Positions 28,101 through 37,500 of a stretch of DNA of 64,000 nt are shown here, piece by piece. The position numbers and the translations under genes were made by a program. Origin of the DNA: Istiophorus platypterus (lineage: Eukaryota > Chordata > Actinopteri > Istiophoriformes > Istiophoridae); contig CM029116.1 in the NCBI GenBank assembly GCA_016859345.1, positions 7,354,643 through 7,418,642 on the forward strand, read 5' to 3'. Each line of letters opens with the position of its first letter. Positions within the stretch are counted from its first letter, which is position 1. A model generated the notes under the pieces. The model ran no database searches, was not told where the DNA came from, and worked only from the letters and a program-made list of their open reading frames with translations.

Positions 28101-29323
28101 TGAACCAAAATCTGTTGAGATGTGACGTAGTTTTCTCATTATGCTAGGCCCCTGTCACCCAAATCTAATTAAACAGAGTCCCTTTGAATAAGGTAAACTT
28201 AGTTTTTAAACTCTTAATAACGATATCTAAGGACACTTTTTTCAACTTAAACTTTGATTTCTGCTTAATTAGTCATGAATACTTAATAGAAAAATACTCA
28301 AGGTTTGAAACCATGCTTTGAGGGCTTTTAAGGTTTTAGGGTTCTAGAAATTCCCCATGTGTACAAATTAGTAAATATGGGTACACATAATTTGCTCTAC
28401 TGTGTCCCATATAACACACTCACAGTTGCTGCATGTTCACATAAATTTGCAAACAAAATCAAGTAAACTAGTAAACTAATGTATTCAGTTATTTGATTGA
28501 TGTGAAATAAGCGAGAACAAAGGAAAATGACAGAGCGGACTCAATGTTAAAAGAAAGAATTCCAACACAGTAATCCCCTGTTTTGTAACATTTGATAGGG
28601 TGCCCCATCTCACTTCCTGTGCCTTTCAGTGAATACAGAGGAAGACTGAGCGATGCATTACATAGAGTTTATGTCCTGCTGATGGAAGCCTCTCTCCACA
28701 CCAAGCTCAGGTGTCGTGTCCTCCATGCTTTCTTCTCACTCCGCCTCCTCCTTTAGCTCCACTGAGGGAGTATCAGAGAGTACAGAATTTAACGTGTCAC
28801 ACTGACTTCCATTAAATGCTTTATTGCCCTGAATAAACCCAGATCTGCTGTTTTATGTCTCCAAAAACTTGGGCGCTCATAAATGTCTCCCCTGTTCAAT
28901 TTATCAAGTTAAAGCCACAAGCCTAAATTGCAAAAGCAGTCCTAGTTGGTGACGCCCTGCCAATATTTAGAGTCTATGCGTGTTCAGCCTGCTGCATTTC
29001 TGGACAGAGATTTTACTGAATCTTTACTCAGTAGACACATAACCGTTTTTGTAACCGCATGGATTTTATTCACTGCTGAGCGGAGTGATGTGCATTGTAG
29101 GGCAATGCATCACTGTGAGAGGTTTGTCAGTTTTTCAGCATAATGTGTGTGTATTAAAGAGTCAAAGGAGAGGAGGGAAACAGAGATATCTAATAGATCT
29201 ATGGACTCTGTCATGCTGAAATGGAATCGGTAAAACTTGCTAAATAAGAAAGTAATATTTCAGCGAATGTTAACGCGCATGTGGGGATGTGTTTATGAGT
29301 TATGAGTGCACTGTACCGTGCTC

Positions 29324-29352
29324 TGTGTGTATGTGTGTGTGTGTGTGTGTGC
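29324..29352. repeat. (GT)n microsatellite
   Basis: A GT repeat of about 29 bases interrupted once by an A. Confidence 0.9.
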
Positions 29353-32300
29353 TTGCACGCTTGTGTCTGTCACTGTATTGTATAGAAGGATTGTGTCAGT
29401 ATGTGCGCCTATGTGGGTGTTATTGCCGAGGATAGTGCAGAACAGAGCGCAGCTTAATATCTATGTTTGACATAGTGGCCCATTAATAAGGGCCTGATCC
29501 CTGCCCAGTGACAGGACTGCTGACAGAGGAGGATCATGGGGAAGAATCATGCCCTGCTGAGGGAGCCTGGGCTGCAGGTAGGCCCATTCTGCCTTCCCCA
29601 GGTGTCATTACGGATGCTGGGGAGGGAGCACAGGAGGGAGGGCCGCTACTGACATCTACATTAATCACCCTTCCACACATCATCCCCCCTGCCCCTCATT
29701 CCTACCCCCCCCCCTTACCCACACACATGAATTCAGTTTCCCCCCCACCTTCAGCTCCTAATCATCCCTACACAGAGACCCAAACCCAGTAAGGGGATAC
29801 TCAGCCATGAAAGATATCCAGCTAAGAGCTCCCCAAATACCACTCTGATCTGATCGTGAGTGATGTTGCTACCTGAACCTCTGACCCGCTACACAATTAA
29901 AAACACTTTCCTCTTTCTCCCAGAGACGAGCAGAAACTGCTTTGCTGAAACTACACATTTTGTCACTGTCTGCCTGTGATTCATTGTTTGCATTTGAATT
30001 ATGCCTTAGTTACACACAATTAAAATGTATAAAAATGCCTCTGCCGGAATGTGTGGTCTCCAAACCGCCACAGTGTGTGCGCTGCTGTTGTACACACTCC
30101 CGATTGTTTCGTAGATATCACCCTCTCCACTCAGGGATCCCACCCACCGTTGATCCCCGCCTGTGTTTTTATCTACATAAAAACAACAGCACTGCAGCAC
30201 TTGATGTTCACATAGCTTCACTTTATACTGAACCACCAGATATAAGATTTTTAATCATTAACAGGGAAAATTAGAGGATGCGGTAATTACAGGGTACAGC
30301 ACTTCATTTAAAGTGATCACATTAACCCTTAATCAACTATTTAAAATCTCTCCGTCTTTTATTGAACGGTAGGCCCCGACTTTATTTTATACCAACAGAA
30401 GAAATAATTAAACTTAATTTTACCACAAAAGTTAATGGACTTTGGGAATCAACTTGACCGACTGAAATCATGTCACTTGGGAAGTGGATGTGGATGGATG
30501 TGGGTCAAGCCTAACAGCCCTCCTATTAAATGACTCCACCCAGGATCCATCAATGAACAGATGTTCTGTGAACAATGATGGGAAGATATTTGATTGATTA
30601 TTAGTTTTGATCCAATTAAAGACACATAATTGCACGAAAACGTGACACTGATTGTGGCATGATTTGTTTATGTTAAAACAAATGATCTGTTTCAGCATCT
30701 GGTAGTAAACTCAAATTGTCTTTGCACGGATGGAAAAAAAATTATATACAAGACAGTTTTTTCCTTGATGTTTTAATGTCCTTGGTTTCATCTGTGTTGT
30801 TGATGCAGCTGTTCCAAACCACCACTCATGCTTTTCTTTCCCCTCAGTGACATCACACTCATTTGTGTGTGGTTACACCTCATCTGCATGCTATCTGTTT
30901 TTGAAATGAAAGAAGTAATCAACACAGAAAACCCTGCTTGTCAGTAATAATATGAATGTCACTCTAATAAAAGATCTGTGATGTCCTTCCAACAGAGGGA
31001 ATGAAACATAAACTTAAATTATAGTGTCAATGGCTTAGCCTCACCATCTAATTTTTATATAACATGCCTTGCCCTGAGTAAACACAACCTCCAGTTTAAT
31101 TAGAATAAATCCACTTTCAGCTGATATCTAGAAATCCAGGGAATATCACTGCCTCCACTACAGATGCAGTGATTGAAAGTGGAGAATAAAAGGCTGGGCT
31201 TGAAAGAGAATTACACTCTACTTACTTTTCCATCAATGAAGCCATACACTCAGTTGTTTATGTTTGATGTGGGCTTTTCTTCTTAGTAAATGACCTTTCT
31301 CCAATTCTCTTTTTCCGCTCTTTTATTTCCCTCAAACCCTCAGCAACACTGATGACACAATAAATTTCTGTTTCACTGTGTGTGTGTGGTTATGTGCATC
31401 TGGTAGAATCTAGGACACTATGGAGGCCCTGAGAAGACAGCATTTGCATGCAGCTCACAAACATATTAGAATATGAAGACAAATCACTATGTCTGGCCAG
31501 CTGACAGTGCTGCCTGCAATGGGAGCGGGCGAGCAAACTTGCAACATGTCACAGTTCCCAGTAAGGCCTTCATGGGGCAAGCTCGAACATGCAGCTTGAC
31601 AAACAAACCATAAGTAGTCAAAGCTGTTATTAAAGGCAATAGAACTAGTTCCCTTTGCCAAAGCCCTTCTCTCATGGTGCTAGCCTCTATACAGTTTGTT
31701 TCATTGGAAGAGTATGGTTTTCGCAGACACCCTCAGGGCATATGCTATGAGTTTTGATGGCTTTGTAATATGTCTGACTTTGATCTAAATCATAAAATAG
31801 AAAAATGTAAGCCTTTCATATTGTGCTCCTGCTAGTTTTGTCTGTTCTGGTAGAAAACAAAAAACACAAAAACAAGAAAGGGGCAAACTTGTTAGATTTT
31901 ACCTTAAGCTGTTTCTGTGTTGGTGTGATCGTATATTTTTGTTTTATGTGTATGTTAATTTAATGACATACAGCTCCGGTATCTTTACCGGGAAAGAAAA
32001 AAGACAATAGATTAGTATAGTTTTTGGAAAACATTTTTGTCAGAATGATTATTATAAACTGCTTGAAGCGACATAGTGAATTAGCCTTTTTTAGTTACTA
32101 CATATATAAGCGATTTAACTGTACTGTACTTACCAAGTGTAGAAAGAGTCATGCTGATGTGGTATTTTGCAAATTTACTTAATCTTGCTGCCGGAAATAC
32201 ACAACGAAAATACATGTCATGGCACAGTCCAATGATATCGCTCATGTTGCTTCAGAAGATGTTGCTGGTTGTGGCTGCATGTGCTGTCTCCTTTTTAATA

Positions 32301-32644
32301 CCACTTGATAGGGCAGTGTTAGAGAGCCCTGTGACTGGGATTTCTATAACTGTCACCAGTAGGGGGAGCTCACAGCTCGTAGCTCACTCTAATAAACTGG
32401 TGAGGACAAAATGACCAGGGATTGCTGGACAGTGGTGCAGACCCCCATACAACCTCCCTCCATCTCTGTACATCAAAATGGATTGGGTCCTGGCTGCTGT
32501 GTCCAATTATATTTCCTACATTTGTCCATAATTAAATATTGGATTTTAGTTGTTTTTTTCTGTGCTCATAGTACTCTGCCTGTCTGCACACTTTTCCTGA
32601 TAAAGACATACTTATGAAAAAATTGCAATGCAGAGAAGCCGCCA

Positions 32645-32646
<2 letters not shown>

Positions 32647-32696
<50 letters not shown>
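32647..32696. repeat. (CT)25 microsatellite upstream of robo2
   Basis: Twenty-five perfect CT units lie about 1.6 kb upstream of the robo2 ATG and 0.7 kb upstream of the CpG-rich block. The complementary strand is (GA)25, a sequence type that can form triplex DNA and bind GAGA-type factors. Confidence 0.97.
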
Positions 32697-32698
<2 letters not shown>

Positions 32699-32945
32699 CT
32701 CTCTCTACCAGCCTTGGTGCACGGGCACGGTCAATCAGTCATCGATTTCTGACAGATATCATATTTACTATTCTACCCCGGTGTCTCAATACGTCAACAT
32801 CCATGCACTATTTAGCATCTTCTTCATTCTCTGCATCTTTAATGTGCCTAAACACCGTTATGGCGTCTGCTGATAAGGTATGTCACCATATTGAATTAGT
32901 GAAACAGTGAATTACATTTTTTGAAATCACTCTCTCTGTACATCA

Positions 32946-32964
32946 CCCCCCCCCAAAAAAAAAA
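32946..32964. repeat. C9A10 homopolymer junction
   Basis: Nine C residues are followed directly by ten A residues. This is a low-complexity run, also prone to sequencing length errors. Confidence 0.9.
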
Positions 32965-33428
32965 GATTTCCTTCCTTTAAAAATAAACAAATAAACAGGT
33001 CTTGTGTTATCATGTACAGTACGCTACCTGTTGTCGATTTTTTTTTCCCTGCTTAAAACAACATCGGTCAATACACATGTAATTGTTGCATTTGCTACTA
33101 TTTATAAAGCGGTTGAACTGTGGATATTTTCAGGTAAAATTTGCTCTCCAGTAGTCACCATCAGCGCGGTGCTCACACAGTGCGGGAAACCGTGAATTAG
33201 TGCGGCGTGTGGATTTATTCAAGGCTGTTGATAATACCTCAACTAACGTAAAAAAAAACCAAAACAAAACCTAAATATGTGCGATAAATTCTTCGTGTTC
33301 GTTTACCATCCACTCCACTGCACCGGTGTCTACATTTATAGCTGCATTTGCTTTTTTTCCCTGTAGCAAAGGGTCCAACACAGTCCGAGGCTTCATTTTT
33401 TTAGCCAACTTTAAAATAAGATTGGGAC

Positions 33429-33521
33429 CGAGCCCCCTCGCCTTCCTCGCCCTCCTCGCCTTGCCTTCCCCTCGCCCTCCCGTCCTCTCCCGTCCTCTCC
33501 CGTCCTCTCCCCTTCCCGCTG
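33429..33521 (+). repeat. C/T-rich tract with three tandem CGTCCTCTCC copies
   Basis: The + strand is almost entirely pyrimidine, interrupted by scattered G. It contains repeated ctcgcc units followed by three perfect tandem copies of CGTCCTCTCC at 33481-33510. It sits at the upstream edge of the CpG-rich block. Such tracts are common in TATA-less promoters and can bind GAGA- or SP/KLF-type factors or form non-B DNA; those roles are inferred here. Confidence 0.7.
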
Positions 33522-33728
33522 CTGTTCACCCGTACCCGTCCCGTGTTTTGTGCCAGTGTGTCAAGCCTCAGTGTGGTGGGCTTGCGGGCTGTGCCGGGTG
33601 CGCAGAAGACTGTGCGCTCCTAGCGGCCGCGCCGTTGACACCGAGAGGCAGAAAGACAGCGAGGAGGATGTTGAACTGACTTTGTGGCACGACTGTACAT
33701 TTGCAGCGCTAAATCCCAGGCCGGGCAC

Positions 33729-33917
33729 ATGGGTCTTTTTAGAGCCGGTCCCCGCTGTGATAAAACAACTTTCTGGGAACGCGTCGGAGTTGAGGCGCCG
33801 GTTCGCGGAGCGGAGCGTCAGCTGAGCCATGTGCTGAACTGTGGGAACATCGCTGAAGATTTGAGAGGTGCCAGAGACGCGTCTCAAGGAGCCGAGGACC
33901 TGCGGGGAAGTGCGTAG
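33729..33917 (+). other. Upstream ORF (62 codons) in the robo2 leader
   Basis: An ATG-initiated reading frame encodes MGLFRAGPRCDKTT... and ends in TAG at 33915-33917. It resembles no family I recognise. It lies in CpG-rich DNA, where stops are rare, so its length may be chance. If transcription starts upstream of 33729, it would act as a uORF. Confidence 0.3.
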
Positions 33918-33922
33918 CCCAT

Positions 33923-33961
33923 ATGTTTGTGCTCCAGCGTGGACTTAAATTTCTCATCTGA
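33923..33961 (+). other. Upstream ORF (12 codons) in the robo2 leader
   Basis: The ATG at 33923 opens a short frame encoding MFVLQRGLKFLI and closing at TGA 33959-33961. It is relevant only if the leader starts upstream of this point. Confidence 0.3.
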
Positions 33962-34029
33962 CTGGTTCGGTGGGCTTCATCCTCTACAGTGGGTCGTCTT
34001 GGAAGAAAAAAAAATAATTGAGATTGCGG

Positions 34030-34116
34030 ATGAACTCAAGCGGGGATATTACTCAAAGATCGAGAGTTTGGTTCCAAGGTTTGGTGGATATTCGCACCCC
34101 GAGCAGCTCCGGATGA
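34030..34116 (+). other. Upstream ORF (28 codons) in the robo2 leader
   Basis: The ATG at 34030 (context gcggATGA) opens a frame encoding MNSSGDITQRSRVWFQ... and ending at TGA 34114-34116. A second tiny uORF (ATG 34113, stop TAA 34125-34127) overlaps its end by four bases, an ATGA-type overlap that could allow reinitiation. The peptide itself is unrecognised. Confidence 0.3.
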
Positions 34117-34127
34117 CCCACTGTTAA

Positions 34128-34178
34128 ATGGATACACTCCGCTTTTGGACATTGAAACTGGCTTTTGTCACTAAGTAG
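34128..34178 (+). other. Upstream ORF (16 codons) in the robo2 leader
   Basis: The frame MDTLRFWTLKLAFVTK starts at an ATG with A at -3 and G at +4, a good initiation context, and ends at TAG 34176-34178. It is in the same frame as the main ORF but separated from it by stops at 34176, 34209 and 34287, so it cannot be an N-terminal extension without splicing. Confidence 0.35.
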
Positions 34179-34235
34179 GACCTGTCCGCAAATCCTGGAG
34201 ACACGGAATAGACTTGCCTGTCATTTTGGACATAT

Positions 34236-34251
34236 TATTTTTTTCCTGCAG
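34236..34251 (+). promoter_or_regulatory. Candidate 3' splice acceptor in the leader
   Basis: A T-rich tract (tattttttttcctgcag) ends in an AG at 34250-34251, 48 bases before the robo2 ATG. It looks as good as the exon 2 acceptor. If used, an upstream non-coding exon would be spliced to an exon beginning at 34252, removing most upstream ORFs but keeping the one at 34282. I saw no matching donor that I could support, so this may be a chance match. Confidence 0.3.
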
Positions 34252-34281
34252 TGAAATCGAGGATTTGCGCGCCCGCCGTGG

Positions 34282-34311
34282 ATGTTTAATATGCTAGTAT
34301 GGGTCCGCTAG
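34282..34311 (+). other. Upstream ORF overlapping the robo2 start codon
   Basis: ATG at 34282 (context gtggATGT, G at -3) reads MFNMLVWVR and stops at TAG 34309-34311, ten bases past the robo2 ATG at 34299. It also includes a second in-frame ATG at 34291. Ribosomes that initiate here would pass the main start in another frame, so the arrangement would repress robo2 translation or require leaky scanning. It lies close enough to the start to be in almost any leader. Confidence 0.5.
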
Positions 34312-34353
34312 CGCTCATCCTTGTTGGTGGATTACTGTATTTTCAAGCTGATG
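34299..34353 (+). CDS. robo2: robo2 coding exon 1: signal peptide of roundabout receptor
   Basis: This exon encodes MGPLALILVGGLLYFQADG: a short hydrophobic core (residues 3-15) followed by a small, polar cleavage region, which is a typical signal peptide for a type I membrane receptor. The start is well fixed. The ATG has A at -3 and G at +4, and an in-frame TAA at 34287-34289 lies just upstream, so no longer N-terminus is possible on this unspliced template. The exon ends with a strong donor (G|GTAAGT, intron from 34354), leaving one base of a Gly codon completed by GA at the start of exon 2 (phase 1). The ending '-DG|S' resembles the short human ROBO2 isoform ('-VDG|S') as I recall it, more than the ROBO1/DUTT1 leader. 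The assignment depends on splicing to exon 2, because the signal peptide alone would not be diagnostic. Confidence 0.87.
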
Positions 34354-34483
34354 GTAAGTTTCCCAACACGTTGTTGAAACAAACTTCCTCTCACATATAT
34401 TAAAAAAATATATATTTCTGTTTTGCAATGACTTTGCCAAACACACCCATTGGGACGCGACTCGTCAGTCTTACCCGTGTTGA

Positions 34484-34508
34484 TTTTTTTTTTTTTTTTT
34501 TTTTTTTT
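34484..34508. repeat. T25 homopolymer in intron 1
   Basis: Twenty-five consecutive T residues begin about 130 bases after the exon 1 donor. No SINE body is visible beside it. Its closeness to the first donor could influence splicing factor binding (TIA1-type U-rich sites), which is inference. Confidence 0.95.
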
Positions 34509-37500
34509 GCAGTATTGTAAATTTATCTTGGACTGAGCTTTACAGGAAGAAAAATCATCAATTCACCGAGTTTTGATGATTAAATAATTGAAACTATAAA
34601 GTTATCAGGGAATACTTTTGATAACTAGCCTGATCTTGTGGACATTTAAATTTATATTGCACCATCCATCTCAGGAGTTACAGCCCATTACAGTTTATTT
34701 ATTTATTTTATTTAACTCAGATTAATATAAGATCAAGCGGTAGATTTCAACTCTACCATCCACTGCAGCTATAGCCTCTCAGGGGATTATAAGATTGGTT
34801 GATTTTTTTTTCCTCCTATGCAACAGATAGAAGAAGCAGCATTCAGCTCTTGTTTTTAAGCAGGCTGCTAAATATCATTGAATGATATGCATATAATGAC
34901 AAAAAAAGACAAGTTAGAAAAGGTTTTTTGAAGGTTTCTTTTTCTTTCTCTGATCATACTACTGTAAGTGTAAAGCATATATCTCTGAGCATGATTCTCG
35001 GGTTCTGTTGCACTGACTACAGGTTGTCTTTCTCCAGGGTGGAGAGCATTTTGTTAAAGGATTTTGGCAAAGTATTCAAACACAAGAGAAAGTTGTTCAG
35101 ACCTGTGGAGAGGTGGTTCACTGTATTGTGATACTGCACCCTCTGCCTCTGCACTGTAACAGACAGTACTGCTGTGGTCATTTCACTGTAGGATTTCAGT
35201 GCTGTGGTCGTTCATCGTAGTGTAAGCCGGCTTAAACCCAGGGTGGGACGATGCCCCAGTTTGTTATTCCCATTTGTTTGATTAAACTTTAATAATGATG
35301 ATCCTGATGATTGCAAATGAAAATGATACTGTTCAATTTCCGCAGCCAGAAGATTCAGATATTTTTCTCCATTCTGCCTCTGATTGCTAAGTCAGCATCT
35401 TTTTTCTATGATTTTACAAGGCTTCTCATGATTCACTGGCCTTCAAGAGAAGTGGTTTAATGGGGAATTAAAACAGCCTCAACTGCAGAGTTAATGTGAT
35501 GACTTCTATCAATCACCAAAGTAGGGGAGCTTAGGTGACAGAAATTGTTATCGGGATTGGTTCAACCTGTGACTGGTGGAATGACGGGAGGGATGAAGAC
35601 TTAGTACCTTTTTAAAATGCATCTGATTTCATTTTAGTGCCATTTTTGAATTGGACACACCTTTTCACACACACAAGCCCACACAGACAACGGGAGGGTC
35701 ACAATCATAAAATGAGGAAATAAAGCTCCCTTCCAGTCGCATACTGGGGCATTTTATCAGAACCATGTTGTGAGTGATGATTCATGCTTAAGTTTACCTT
35801 GAATTGTTTGTACAGGTTAGCAGAATGTAAAGCAGAGGTTTTGTTGCCACTGAGGGCAAGCACCTGCAAGGCCCCATTTTTCTTTTCTTTCACCTGTCAT
35901 CTCTGGTTTTTGTTCATCTCAGCTGCGAGTGTTGGTTCTGAGGATTGCAGCTCAATCCTTATGCCTTCTTTAGTTAGAAAATCAAGTCCCCTGTCTGTTG
36001 GGATTTGAATGTTTTTCTTTCTTTTTCTTTCCTTTACCTTTCTTTTGGTGTCCCTCTATCTGTTCAGCCAAATCCACTGGTTGCTAAGCAGTGGCTGATG
36101 GCATTGCTATCTCTACGGAGGGAGAGGGTGTACATCTCCCCAGCAGCAATGGATCTTCCCAATCATTTGCCTGTCACCCCCCCCCATTTTTTCCTAGCAC
36201 TCCCCCTCCAGGACTGCCAAACTCACCCATCACCCAGCCCTTTTCAGAGGTAATCTGAGGGTCCTTAGAGAGGGAGGGGCTTGCTCTAAGAGTCCACTTA
36301 GACAGACAAAAAGGTCTGGAGTTGTATTCACTGGGCAGCATAGCCAACAAAGCCAAGCCTTGTGAATGGCGTCAGTCACTGTTTAGTGTGCTCTGATTAA
36401 TACTGCTAGTGTGTAAGGCGAGGAGAGAAAAGGTGAGATGGAGACAGAATAGGGGAAAAGAAAGAGTGTGTTTGGTGTTTCCAGGGCAGGAAGAGAGGGG
36501 GGATTGTTATGGGACCTGAGAGAAGTTTGTGCATCTAAATAAAACAGGGTTACCACCCTTTTTTTTTGAGAATCAGTTTGACCGCATTTGGATACATTTC
36601 CAAGAATATAACAATCTGCAGCTCTCTGATTCTCTCTTAAACTCCACTGTGCTGCTTTTGAAGCTGGATTAGAAGATGCTTTGCATTGTGGCCACGCACT
36701 CCTGACCCTGTGCTATTCTGAGACCTCCTGCATGCTTGTGTCTGTTGTAGGAGCTGGTGACATCATGTCCATCATGGGTGAAACACTGAGAGGTGCTGAA
36801 ATATAGTCTAACTTAGATTTGTATAAGAGGCTATAGAGACGGCCACTCCGGTTCTTTGATGCCTCAGACAGTGCACAGCAGCAGGGCTGTGGTTTCACAT
36901 ATGCTGAGTCAGGAGAAACTGAAACCCCCGGAGTGTGTGGGTTTGGGTGTGGGTGGGGTTGGGCGTGTGGGGCAGATTGAGATTAATCTCATATTAAAAA
37001 TTGAGAGAAGAGTTGTTTAACAATACAATCTTTTAAAGGGAAATGGCAAGGATGAGACTTTATTACCAAAGCACCCTGGAGACTAATGGCTCTGTTGATG
37101 GCCATGATTGAATGAGAGAGGTTGAAAGTACTAACCTATAATGGAAAGTAAGCCCGGATTAAAATAGTCCACGTGAATGATGAGGCAGGCTGAAGTCATC
37201 GTGTAAGAGCCATCGCTATGCCTCGTCCCAAATGTGATTGTTCTGCTTGAGTTGGCTGCGTTTAGGCAGTGTTATCATAATTGCGATTCATTTGCTGGAA
37301 TGGGGCTGCTGTAATGATGAACCTTCATCTGAGATCTACAGGAAGCTCTTCTCTGCTGTCTCCCACTGTCTCATCACTGTCAAGGAAGGCGCTCTCCTCT
37401 ACATGAGAGAGCACCACTGTTTATCCTCTGATTAACATCAAAAATGAGTGGCGAGTCAAGACAAGAGGTCTTCACAGTTCACAGAGGAAGTGAATGAACA

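Larger units (their letters stand above)
19906..33399. other. Proximal 5' flank, no gene recognised
   Basis: This is AT-rich DNA between the LINE remnant and the CpG-rich promoter block. It contains GT-rich repeats at 21612-21663 and 29324-29352, a TTTG repeat at 25118-25149, a (CT)25 repeat at 32647-32696 and a C9A10 run at 32946-32964. A few non-repetitive stretches rich in TAAT/ATTA cores (for example 26840-26955 and 28770-28925) could be regulatory. No reading frame resembles a known protein. Confidence 0.6.
33400..34298 (+). promoter_or_regulatory. robo2: Probable robo2 promoter and 5' leader region
   Basis: This is the most GC- and CpG-rich interval of the window. It directly precedes the coding start and contrasts with AT-rich sequence on both sides. 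It begins with a C/T-rich block (about 33429-33521) and continues with many CpGs, including a NotI-type gcggccgc near 33623 and gcg-rich stretches near 33780-33900. I see no convincing TATA box at a useful distance, which fits a CpG-type promoter with dispersed initiation. The transcription start cannot be located from sequence alone, so how much of this block is promoter and how much is 5' UTR is unknown. Several upstream ATGs lie inside it. Confidence 0.6.

Noticed and set aside
32614..32910. Ser-Leu repeat protein
   Set aside because: It is a direct translation of the (CT)25 microsatellite.
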